Positions 38,039 to 45,516 of a DNA stretch of 64,000 bases are shown one piece after another. The stretch spans positions 1 to 64,000 of the forward strand of contig JAGPKJ010000003.1 in assembly GCA_018053995.1 (NCBI GenBank), in the 5' to 3' direction. Under the pieces are notes generated by a model that was not told where the DNA came from, did not search any database, and saw only the letters and a list, made by a program, of their open reading frames with translations. The translations under genes were made by a program, and so were the position numbers. This DNA comes from Lachnospiraceae bacterium (lineage in GTDB: Bacteria > Bacillota > Clostridia > Lachnospirales > Lachnospiraceae). Each line of letters begins with the position of its first letter. Position 1 is the stretch's first letter.

Positions 38039-39127
38039 TCAGTAATCAAATTTTTCCATATACTTCATATACTTCACAACCATGAGTGCAATCTTGAATG
38101 TGATCGCATCATCAAATACCCGCAGGTCAAGTCCCGTACTCTTCTGAAGCTTATCAAGTCTGTACACAAGCGTATTTCTATGGATGAAGAGCTGTCTTGA
38201 TGTCTCGGATACATTCAAGCTGTTTTCGAAGAATTTGTTGATCGTGGTGAGTGTTTCCTCATCAAATTCATCCGGGCTCTTACTTTTGAATATCTCCTTG
38301 ATAAACATCTTGCATAGCGGTATTGGAAGCTGATAGATAAGACGACCGATTCCCAAAGCACTGTACGCGATCACATTTCTTTCATCAAAGAATATCTTGC
38401 CCACATCAAGTGCCATCTTTGCTTCTTTATATGATCTGCTTACCTCTTTTATCTCATTTACTACAGTTCCATAAGCCACACGGACATCATGCATACCCTC
38501 ATTTTTCAGGTTTTCGACTATCTCGTGTGCAGCATCGCTAAGTTCCCTATAGCAATCGCTTTCTTCAAGTTCTTTAACTACGATCACGTTATTCTCATCA
38601 ACAGCTGTCGCGAAATCGCTGCTTCCGCTGCCAAGGAACGCCCTGACAATCTCAAGAACATTACTGTCCTTGATCGCTGCTGTCTCAATTATCATGACGA
38701 CACGTTTCGCATCTGTCTGAATATGCAGCTTCTTAGCACGACTGTAAATGTCGACCAAAAGAAGATTATCAAGAAGCAGGTTCTTAATGAAATTATCCTT
38801 ATCAAATCTCTCTTTATACGCCACCAGAAGATTCTGTATCTGAAAAGCAGCCATCTTACCGATCATGTATACATCTTCGCCTACACCACCCGTTATAAGG
38901 ATATATTCAAGCTGCTGCTCATCATATATCTTGAAATACTGATATCCCTGAATCTCCTGTGAATCCGCCGGCGAAGACGCGAACTCTTCTGCAGCTCTTC
39001 CGCAATTTTCCATTCCATCGATAGTAGTCGATACGACTTTTCCATCCGAGTCCATTACGCACAGATCTACACGTGCTATCGACTTCAGCCCGTCTATCGT
39101 ATTCTGTAAAATCTGATTTGAAATCAT
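38039..39127 (-). CDS. PucR/CdaR-type helix-turn-helix regulator
   Basis: The 362-residue protein has an N-terminal sensor of the sugar-diacid type (MISNQILQNTIDGLKSIARVDLCVMDSDG), a GGDEF-like middle domain and a C-terminal PucR helix-turn-helix (NKFFENSLNVSETSRQLFIHRNTLVYRLDKLQKSTGLDLR). Such proteins control catabolic or stress genes, but its targets are unknown. It lies upstream of ftsE on the same strand. A TATAAT at 39148-39153 on the minus strand and AAAGGAGAGGGG before the ATG suggest a promoter right before it. It is not the cyclic di-AMP regulator that shares the name CdaR. Confidence 0.85.
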   Translation of the reverse strand: MISNQILQNTIDGLKSIARVDLCVMDSDGKVVSTTIDGMENCGRAAEEFASSPADSQEIQGYQYFKIYDEQQLEYILITGGVGEDVYMIGKMAAFQIQNLLVAYKERFDKDNFIKNLLLDNLLLVDIYSRAKKLHIQTDAKRVVMIIETAAIKDSNVLEIVRAFLGSGSSDFATAVDENNVIVVKELEESDCYRELSDAAHEIVENLKNEGMHDVRVAYGTVVNEIKEVSRSYKEAKMALDVGKIFFDERNVIAYSALGIGRLIYQLPIPLCKMFIKEIFKSKSPDEFDEETLTTINKFFENSLNVSETSRQLFIHRNTLVYRLDKLQKSTGLDLRVFDDAITFKIALMVVKYMKYMEKFDY

Positions 39128-39290
39128 TTAACCCCTCTCCTTTATACATTATAGACAAAAAGAAGCCCCCGCAACATTTTTGTCACATTTTCACATATGC
39201 TTTATATTCTAATATAAAATAACGGAAAAATCCATAGCTTACGATTGTTTTTTTGTGTATTTTTATTGTTTTCCCTTTTGTGAAGAATGT

Positions 39291-39329
39291 ACAAAAAAGC
39301 ACCCGACTCTCAATAGCACAAGTCAGGTG
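39291..39329 (-). terminator. Rho-independent terminator after the WecG/TagA-like gene
   Basis: On the minus strand CACCTGACT pairs with AGTCGGGTG (one G-U pair) and is followed by CTTTTTTG. The stop codon of the gene lies inside the first arm, so the terminator begins at the very end of the coding region. Confidence 0.85.
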
Positions 39330-40012
39330 TCCTTCTGTCCATTTTTTTTGCTGCTGTATCTATGTACTTTTTTTGAAAAAAATACTTTTTTGAATCTGCT
39401 TCTGATTCCCGGAAACAGCCTGTTATCTTTAATGATTATCTGCATATCCGATGGCATCCCAAGCCATATTGCAGCATTGACCATATTGTCAGACTCTTGA
39501 AGCCACGTCAGCTGCTTCTCTATGTCCATTCTGGCAATCACTATCGACGGTGATACAGAATTGATCTCATTGATACTAGACTTTATCTCTTCAGTCTCAG
39601 TTCCGGCCAGTGCTGATCCCGCTACCATGATCCCTGGCTGCATCTGTCTAAGTGTTGCCCTGAGATACTCAATCTCTTCATCGTTGTCAGAAAGGAGAAA
39701 TACTGACTTGTGATCATGTTCCACGATATGGAGCAGGTCACGCAGAAATTCGCGGTTTTCGACCTCCCTATACCTGCCGCCGCCTGACACGCCTGCCGCT
39801 TCCAGTATATCAAGACTTGCCCATTGGATCAGACCAACGGACTCTATCCATTTCCTTAGTGTTTCATCTTTCCCGGCTTTAGTAAGTATCGCATGATCCG
39901 CGTACAATACAACATCGAGAATACCATTGTCGAGAAACTGTCTTGCCATATCTACCGATTCTCTCTTGGTATGATCATTCAGTTCCAATCCTAAGATATT
40001 GACTTTCTGCAT
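39323..40012 (-). CDS. WecG/TagA/CpsF-like glycosyltransferase (divergent)
   Basis: The 229-residue protein has an N-terminus and overall layout like the WecG/TagA/CpsF family (MQKVNILGLELNDHTKRESVD, LYADHAILTKAGKDETLRKWIES, FLLSDNDEEIEYLRATLRQMQPGI, WLGMPSDM). Those enzymes transfer N-acetylmannosamine or similar sugars to lipid-linked acceptors. The match is loose: I do not find the usual catalytic-site sequences clearly, and the C-terminus is a basic tail. It stands alone between a terminator and the divergent YjfB gene. It could be a degenerate or non-enzymatic relative. Confidence 0.6.
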   Translation of the reverse strand: MQKVNILGLELNDHTKRESVDMARQFLDNGILDVVLYADHAILTKAGKDETLRKWIESVGLIQWASLDILEAAGVSGGGRYREVENREFLRDLLHIVEHDHKSVFLLSDNDEEIEYLRATLRQMQPGIMVAGSALAGTETEEIKSSINEINSVSPSIVIARMDIEKQLTWLQESDNMVNAAIWLGMPSDMQIIIKDNRLFPGIRSRFKKVFFSKKVHRYSSKKNGQKDT

Positions 40013-40102
40013 ACCGTAAGCCTTTCCGAATCTTTGATAATGATGCGATCTTTAACACTATATGTAAGTATGTAAATGATGTATTCTACAGCATCATAAC
40101 AA

Positions 40103-40131
40103 TAGACAGTATATCAAAACGATGATATAAT
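40103..40131 (+). promoter_or_regulatory. Sigma-A type promoter of the yjfB-like gene
   Basis: TAGACA at 40103-40108, a 17-base spacer and TATAAT at 40126-40131 form a strong vegetative promoter 32 bases before the start codon. Confidence 0.8.
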
Positions 40132-40162
40132 AACAATATACGTAGCAAAGGAGGTGCATATC

Positions 40163-40354
40163 ATGGATATAGCAGGTCTCTCAACTCAGATGTCTTCAAA
40201 TCGAATGAACAACGAGGTCGGAGTCGCGATGTTAAGCAAGACTCTCGATCAGAACCAGAATGCCGGGAATGCATTAGTAAGTATGATAGACAGTGCCTCT
40301 ATGGAACGTGCAGTCAATCCTGCCGTTGGCAGCAACTTTGACATTCGTTGCTGA
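40163..40354 (+). CDS. yjfB: YjfB family putative motility protein
   Basis: The 63-residue protein MDIAGLSTQMSSNRMNNEVG... has the small YjfB family pattern, with the conserved AMLSKTLDQNQ middle. B. subtilis yjfB belongs to the motility regulon, but its function is unknown. The start is ATG 40163, eight bases after a perfect AAAGGAGG; a GTG at 40154 is inside that site and is rejected. It is a single plus-strand gene with its own promoter, convergent with the CPBP protease gene. Confidence 0.85.
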   Translation: MDIAGLSTQMSSNRMNNEVGVAMLSKTLDQNQNAGNALVSMIDSASMERAVNPAVGSNFDIRC

Positions 40355-40362
40355 TATAATTA

Positions 40363-41280
40363 CTATGCAATTATCTGCAGCAGACATATATATATAACAC
40401 ATATGACAACTGAGATGACCAGCGGGACAGACACGAGATGTGCCTGTCCTTTTATATTGCCCTTTATCGAAACCGCTAGCATCGGTTCTCTATTTTCATT
40501 TTTCGCAATGCGTACAAGGACACAGCCCGCCAGTGCAGTCGATATTAGCGCCAAAACCATATAGACTGCTATCATGATCATCATATCATCATTCGATGCG
40601 ATGCTGCTTGTAAATACATCAGGCATCATGCTGTCAGCTACATACATTAGTATGACCTCTGACGAATTAAACACAACATGGAATAATACAGAACTCCATA
40701 TGCTCCCTGTTGCATCAACGAGAAGCGCAAGTCCGATCCCTATAACAAATGCATATGCTGACTGATTGAGATTCAGATGCATCAGTCCGAAAAGAAGTGC
40801 AGACAAGATTACCGGCCATATTCCCGCCTGTGTTCGTCTGTATGAATGAAAGATGATTCCTCTGAAAACAAATTCCTCACAAACCGGAGCAAATACACCT
40901 ATGAGAAGCAGCATAAGCGGAAATGGCACATTCAATATCTCCGGTGTCATCTCTGCTACAGTATTATCCGTATACAGCATCGTAACTGCATTTACAAGAG
41001 TAATGAGTGGTGAAAGCAACATCATGAACAGTACTATGAAAAACGCTGTTGAAACCTTGATCCTGTGAAATCCGATAATCCTGTTAATACCAGATTTACA
41101 TGATACACAGTACGGAATCATAAAAAACAGAGTAGGAATCACGATTATCCCTTCGCTGACAAGCGAATTACTCACCATGCCAAGACTGTCTAAGACTCCT
41201 ATCGCAAGCAATGCAAATATAGATATAAAATGAACTATTATTATCGTCAGAAAAAGCCTGTTAGCATTCTTAGCTTTCAT
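40363..41280 (-). CDS. CPBP family intramembrane metalloprotease
   Basis: The 305-residue protein has about eight membrane segments and the CPBP (Abi) motifs: CEEFVFRGIIFHSYRR with the paired glutamates and arginine, LLFGLMHLN, and a histidine in LFHVVFNSSE. Family members are Rce1-like proteases or have unknown substrates. AGGAGGGTGA precedes the ATG, which overlaps the CvfB gene end by 11 bases, so translation is coupled. Confidence 0.9.
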   Translation of the reverse strand: MKAKNANRLFLTIIIVHFISIFALLAIGVLDSLGMVSNSLVSEGIIVIPTLFFMIPYCVSCKSGINRIIGFHRIKVSTAFFIVLFMMLLSPLITLVNAVTMLYTDNTVAEMTPEILNVPFPLMLLLIGVFAPVCEEFVFRGIIFHSYRRTQAGIWPVILSALLFGLMHLNLNQSAYAFVIGIGLALLVDATGSIWSSVLFHVVFNSSEVILMYVADSMMPDVFTSSIASNDDMMIMIAVYMVLALISTALAGCVLVRIAKNENREPMLAVSIKGNIKGQAHLVSVPLVISVVICVIYICLLQIIA

Positions 41281-42121
41281 TCACCCTCCTGATACAGGTA
41301 TCTGTGATCTCCACTTTATGCTCTTTATAGAGGCGTCCGGCTGCGCGCTTGAACTGATTTTTGCTCATTCCTGTCTCTCTGCGGATAACTGCAGGATCTG
41401 CCTTATCAGAAAACGGGAGCACCCCTGCAAAACTTTCAATTATCTCAAGCAGTTTTGCTGCGTCATCGTCCATCTGAATATATGATTTCTCACGAACTGA
41501 CAGATCGAGCTTCCCGTCTTCCTTAACATTGGTCACACGTGCCTGTACTGTGTCTCCTGTATGAAGTTCGCCATACATTTCTTTCCTTGGAATAAGCCCG
41601 GAATAGATATCATCTACTGCGACAAACGCGCCAAAATTATCACTTATTTCGTATAACGTTCCCGTTACAGCATCATCTTTTTTATATGGGCTGTCCGTGC
41701 GCAGACATTCATACACATTCATGGTAGCGCAAAGTCTGCCACTCTTGTCCACGTATACAGCAACCAGACATTCATCTCCCGGTTTTATTTTTCCTGTCTG
41801 CTCTTTGAATGGGAGCATCAGATCCTTTTCAAGCCCCCAGTCAAGAAATGCACCCGGCTTGGCGATCTCCTTGACCCGCATCCTTGCTATCTCTCCGGCT
41901 GCCGCTCTTGGACGGTTCGTCGTAGCTATCAAACGATCTTCTGAGTCACGGTAAATAAAAACTTCTATCTCGTCACCAAGCACAGTGCCTTCCGGAATCT
42001 GTTTCTTTGGCAGCAGTACCCGTTCTTCCGAATCGCTGTCATCTTCCGGATCCGCAAGATATATTCCGAATTCCACAGATTTTACTACCTTAAGTTTTTG
42101 TACTTTCCCGATTTCTATCAT
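41270..42121 (-). CDS. cvfB: S1 RNA-binding domain protein, CvfB/YitL type
   Basis: The 283-residue protein consists of tandem S1-like OB folds (IEIGKVQKLKVVKSVEFGIYLAD; KPGAFLDWGLEKDLMLPFKEQ; DAVTGTLYEISDNFGAFVAVDDIYSGLIPRKE) and a C-terminal winged helix (MSKNQFKRAAGRLYKEHKVEI). This is the CvfB domain order; in Staphylococcus aureus CvfB affects virulence gene expression through RNA binding. AAAGGGAAG precedes the ATG. Confidence 0.92.
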   Translation of the reverse strand: MIEIGKVQKLKVVKSVEFGIYLADPEDDSDSEERVLLPKKQIPEGTVLGDEIEVFIYRDSEDRLIATTNRPRAAAGEIARMRVKEIAKPGAFLDWGLEKDLMLPFKEQTGKIKPGDECLVAVYVDKSGRLCATMNVYECLRTDSPYKKDDAVTGTLYEISDNFGAFVAVDDIYSGLIPRKEMYGELHTGDTVQARVTNVKEDGKLDLSVREKSYIQMDDDAAKLLEIIESFAGVLPFSDKADPAVIRRETGMSKNQFKRAAGRLYKEHKVEITDTCIRRVNES

Positions 42122-42146
42122 GTTTTCTTCCCTTTGTGGTAAGCCA

Positions 42147-42173
42147 CATCATAACACAATTGCTGCTTTTGAC
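42147..42173 (-). repeat. Dispersed palindrome family element
   Basis: On the minus strand this matches 35094-35120 at 26 of 27 positions (core GTCAAAAGCAGCAATTGTG). It lies in the 68-base gap between the acyl-ACP thioesterase and cvfB genes. Confidence 0.8.
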
Positions 42174-42189
42174 GTCCTCATTCATTATA

Positions 42190-42897
42190 TCATTTTGTGC
42201 GGAACTCAACTGTGCAAAATGAATCTCCATTATCTGCCTTGAGACAGATAGTATACTTGTCTTCTTCCGATGTAACCACAGGCATCATCACATCATCAAG
42301 TTTCGCTGACATCCGGTAATCCGCTCTCATCTGATACACCGTCTTATCCTTTGGTACAAAGTCAAGTGCCATCTTCACATACTGTCCGTTATTAACATGA
42401 TCGTTTGTATCAAGATGATGCTGCTTTACGATTATCGGTTCCATAGTCGTTCCGCCTTCAGGTACTTTTATCTTCCGCGATTCACATTCCATCGGATATC
42501 TTTCGCATAACTTAAATTTATCAAGAATGTCCTGCGGGATTCGGGCAGGCATACCTTTTTTCATATCCATGAATACCCATATAGAATTTGCATATGAAAG
42601 AACTTCACCGTCCTCTGTTTCCATAAGAAAATTTCTGTATCCCAGGAAGCCTTTCCATTCATATGGAATCGTAGATGTCCTGATCTTCTCTCCCACTGAA
42701 GGATATCTGTTGATCACGACCTGCCACGATGAAAGCAGCCAGGCATACTGGAGGTTCATCATATACTCTATACCGATTCCAAGATCTTCTGTCTGAAATG
42801 TCGCCACATCCTGATAGTAATCGAGAAGCGATTCCATTGTAAGTTTTCTGTCAGTTCCAACTTCACTATATCTTATTCTTCCATCTGCAGTATACAT
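42190..42897 (-). CDS. Acyl-ACP thioesterase
   Basis: Releases fatty acids from acyl carrier protein. The 235-residue protein has two hot-dog folds of the acyl-ACP thioesterase family (LLDYYQDVATFQTEDLGIG; PYEWKGFLGYRNFLME; VKQHHLDTNDHVNNGQYVKMALDFVP). The DTNDHVNNGQYV segment carries the catalytic Asn/His-type residues seen in plant and bacterial homologues. AAGGAG precedes the ATG. It follows the tRNA-Gln terminator on the same strand. Confidence 0.9.
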   Translation of the reverse strand: MYTADGRIRYSEVGTDRKLTMESLLDYYQDVATFQTEDLGIGIEYMMNLQYAWLLSSWQVVINRYPSVGEKIRTSTIPYEWKGFLGYRNFLMETEDGEVLSYANSIWVFMDMKKGMPARIPQDILDKFKLCERYPMECESRKIKVPEGGTTMEPIIVKQHHLDTNDHVNNGQYVKMALDFVPKDKTVYQMRADYRMSAKLDDVMMPVVTSEEDKYTICLKADNGDSFCTVEFRTK

Positions 42898-42913
42898 AGC
42901 GTACTCCTTGTTA

Positions 42914-42952
42914 TAAAAAAAGCTTCCCTAGAATTGTTCATTCCGGGAAGCT
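42914..42952 (-). terminator. Rho-independent terminator after tRNA-Gln
   Basis: On the minus strand AGCTTCCC pairs with GGGAAGCT and is followed by TTTTTTTATAAC. It begins four bases after the end of the tRNA. Confidence 0.92.
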
Positions 42953-42956
42953 GTAA

Positions 42957-43029
42957 CTGGGCTAGCAGGATTCGAACCTGCACAATGACGGAGTCAGAGT
43001 CCGTTGCCTTACCATTTGGCTATAGCCCA
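42957..43029 (-). tRNA. tRNA-Gln (anticodon CTG)
   Basis: The minus strand folds into a cloverleaf. The acceptor stem is TGGGCTA/TAGCCCA with discriminator G, the anticodon stem ACGGA/TCCGT holds the loop CTCTGAC (anticodon CTG), and the T arm GTGCAGGTTCGAATCCTGC is canonical. The terminal CCA is not encoded. Glutamine identity (CAG codons) also agrees with the U1-A72 pair and G73 typical of tRNA-Gln. Confidence 0.95.
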
Positions 43030-43110
43030 TCAACAATTTTCGATTATACAGTATCGCGCCAGGTTTGGCAAGAAGTTTTTGCAATGCATATGCAAAAGTC
43101 CAAAAGTTGT

Positions 43111-43154
43111 CTAAAGTTATCCAATGCATACAGGGACGCATTAGATAACTTTAG
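43111..43154. repeat. Long hairpin downstream of the first glnN gene
   Basis: CTAAAGTTATC and GATAACTTTAG form a perfect 11-bp stem, extended past one mismatch by AATGC/GCATT, with a 10-base loop. There is no T-tract on the minus strand beyond a few Ts, so it may be an imperfect terminator of glnN1 or a mobile palindrome. Confidence 0.75.
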
Positions 43155-43197
43155 CCACGCCTGATCAGATAATGAATCTACCGCGTTGTTCGCAATA

Positions 43198-45309
43198 TCA
43201 CACGTCAAACATCAGATCGCCATATGTGGGTATCGGCCATATCTTCTTATCGACCATCATCTCTAATTCATCTGCCGGCTTCCTGAGTTTTTCCATAGCA
43301 GTGTTGACTTTATCTTTGTAGTAAAATGCCTGTTTTCTCTGATCCTTTATCGAAGATGCTTTTTTCTCTTCAGTGCGAAGTTCTTTAAGAGACTTCTGCA
43401 TACTCACAAGCCTTGTTGAGACTTCATGCAGCTGCTCTGATTCAACAGAAGCATCTCCGCCTGCTGCCTTTACTGAATTGACCGTATCGGCAAGCATCCT
43501 GCTGTATTTTATCACAGCCGGAATGATCTGTTTTCCAGCCATTTCTATCATCGTAAGAGCTTCGATATTGATGCTCTTCGCGTATGTCTCATAAATTATC
43601 TCCTGTCTCGACTCAAGTTCTTTTCTTGTAAATATGCCAAACTTCTCATACATTTTGACCGCCGCATCCGTGGTGAGTGCATCTGCCGCTTCTATGCTTG
43701 ACCTTATGTTAGGAAGACCTCTTCTCTCCGCTTCCTTAACCCATGCATCAGAATACCCGTCGCCATTAAAGATTATCCTCTGATGTTCCGCGAGATTCTT
43801 TTTTATAAGATCATGTACGGCAAGTTCAAAATCATCTGCTTTTTCAAGTTCATCTGCCGCTTCGCAAAAAGCTTCTGCCACAATAGTATCAAGCGCGGTA
43901 TTAGGGCTCGCCATTGAATCTGCTGATCCAACACTTCTAAACTCAAATCTGTTACCGGTAAATGCAAAAGGTGATGTCCTGTTGCGATCTGTCGCATCTT
44001 TTTCAAAATCAGGCAGCGTCTTCACACCTGTCATTAACATTCCGCCCTTTTTAACATTTCGTGCCGCACCGGTCTCGACAAGTTGCTTTACCACGTCCTC
44101 AAGCTGTTCGCCAAGGAATATCGACATGATCGCAGGCGGTGCCTCATTTGCCCCAAGTCTGTGGTCATTACCAACATCTGCCGCCGACTGTCTTAAGATG
44201 TCCGCATGCACATCTACTGCTTTGATTATGCATGAAAGTACAAGAAGGAACTGTATATTCTCATTTGGCGTGTCTCCGGGTTCAAGAAGATTCACACCGT
44301 TATCTGTATTGATCGACCAGTTATCATGTTTGCCCGAACCATTTACACCTGCATAAGGTTTTTCATTTAACAGACAATACAGATTGTGCTTATAAGCGAC
44401 CCTCTTCATTGTCTCCATTACAAGCTGGTTATGATCTGAAGCGATATTTGCCGTCTCATATATAGGAGCAAGCTCATGCTGAGCAGGCGCGACTTCATTA
44501 TGCTGTGTTTTAGCTGTAACTCCAAGCTTCCATAATTCCGTATTCAGATCTTTCATGAACACGCCTACACGCTCTTTGATAACACCGAAATAATGATCTT
44601 CCATTTCCTGACCCTTAGGTGCCGGTGCGCCAAAGAGTGTACGCCCTGCGAACATAAGATCCGGACGTTTCAGATAAAGATCTCTGTCAACAAGAAAATA
44701 TTCCTGTTCAGGTCCTACTGACGGAGTGACCTTTGTTGCTTCTGTATTTCCGAAAAGTCTGACGATACGAAGAGCCTGATCGCTAAGAGCTTCCATTGAT
44801 CTAAGAAGCGGTGTCTTCTTGTCAAGAGCCTCACCTGTATAGGAGCAGAATGCCGTGGGGATACATAATATCGTTCCGCAGGAAGATTCTTTAAGAAACG
44901 CAGGAGATGTGATATCCCATGCCGTATAACCTCTTGCCTCAAATGTCGCACGCAGTCCGCCCGATGGGAATGACGATGCATCCGGTTCTCCCTTTATAAG
45001 TTCTTTTCCTGAAAATTCAGTAAGCATCCTTCCTTCTTCATCCGGATGCGTAATGAACGCGTCATGTTTCTCTGCAGTTATTCCTGTAAGAGGCTGGAAC
45101 CAGTGAGTGTAGTGTGTTGCTCCATTCTCGACAGCCCAGTCTTTCATCGCTTTTGCGATAACGTTGGCTGACGGCATTGAAAGCTCTCCACCTTTATCCA
45201 TCACACTGACAAGCTCTTTGTACACATTCCTTGGAAGGCGCTCTCTCATTTTCTCAAGTGTGAAAACGTTACTGCCAAAGATCTTTTCTACATCGATTCT
45301 TTCGCTCAT
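43198..45309 (-). CDS. glnN: Glutamine synthetase type III, copy 1
   Basis: GSIII makes glutamine from glutamate, ammonia and ATP and forms large dodecamers. The 703-residue protein is full length. It has the class-III N-terminal domain (KIFGSNVFTLEKMRERLPRNVYKEL), the glutamate-site HNEVAPAQHELAPIYE, the nucleotide-site NGSGKHDNWSINTD and the C-terminal class-III helical region. It is very similar, by eye more than four in five residues, to the next gene, and lies 207 bases downstream of it. An intrinsic terminator stands about 40 bases before its start codon. Confidence 0.96.
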   Translation of the reverse strand: MSERIDVEKIFGSNVFTLEKMRERLPRNVYKELVSVMDKGGELSMPSANVIAKAMKDWAVENGATHYTHWFQPLTGITAEKHDAFITHPDEEGRMLTEFSGKELIKGEPDASSFPSGGLRATFEARGYTAWDITSPAFLKESSCGTILCIPTAFCSYTGEALDKKTPLLRSMEALSDQALRIVRLFGNTEATKVTPSVGPEQEYFLVDRDLYLKRPDLMFAGRTLFGAPAPKGQEMEDHYFGVIKERVGVFMKDLNTELWKLGVTAKTQHNEVAPAQHELAPIYETANIASDHNQLVMETMKRVAYKHNLYCLLNEKPYAGVNGSGKHDNWSINTDNGVNLLEPGDTPNENIQFLLVLSCIIKAVDVHADILRQSAADVGNDHRLGANEAPPAIMSIFLGEQLEDVVKQLVETGAARNVKKGGMLMTGVKTLPDFEKDATDRNRTSPFAFTGNRFEFRSVGSADSMASPNTALDTIVAEAFCEAADELEKADDFELAVHDLIKKNLAEHQRIIFNGDGYSDAWVKEAERRGLPNIRSSIEAADALTTDAAVKMYEKFGIFTRKELESRQEIIYETYAKSINIEALTMIEMAGKQIIPAVIKYSRMLADTVNSVKAAGGDASVESEQLHEVSTRLVSMQKSLKELRTEEKKASSIKDQRKQAFYYKDKVNTAMEKLRKPADELEMMVDKKIWPIPTYGDLMFDV

Positions 45310-45344
45310 GCCCGTTCCTTTCGCTGCCTGTTACTAAACGTCAT

Positions 45345-45397
45345 CAAAAATATCTCTGCTGCTATGTATGAATCTTTACTTAAGCAACAGAGATATT
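45345..45397 (-). terminator. Terminator or attenuator between the two glnN genes
   Basis: On the minus strand AATATCTCTG pairs with CAGAGATATT, extended by TGCT/AGCA, and is followed by TTTTG. It lies after glnN copy 2 and about 36 bases before the ATG of copy 1. It may end the copy-2 message, or regulate read-through into copy 1. Confidence 0.7.
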
Positions 45398-45434
45398 GTA
45401 CATCATTTTTTTGCTGTAATACAGATGCAATTTT

Positions 45435-45509
45435 ATGATGCAAGTGTCAAAAGTCATTCTGCGTTTATGTTTGCATGAAAATCAGAACGACTTTATGACG
45501 TAGCATCAT
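45435..45509. repeat. Complete imperfect palindrome of the dispersed family
   Basis: The left arm begins ATGATGCAAGTGTCAAAAGTC and the right arm ends with the partly complementary CAGAACGACTTTATGACGTA-GCATCAT. Together they form an imperfect 28-bp stem with a loop of about 20 bases. The left arm recurs at 11889-11916. It lies between the two glnN genes, beginning about 38 bases upstream of the terminator hairpin. Confidence 0.8.
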
Positions 45510-45516
45510 AACATTG

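Noticed and set aside
38489..38962. 157-codon plus-strand frame opposite the PucR-type regulator
   Set aside because: It is a shadow frame: no family resemblance, no start signals, and the opposite strand has a clear regulator.
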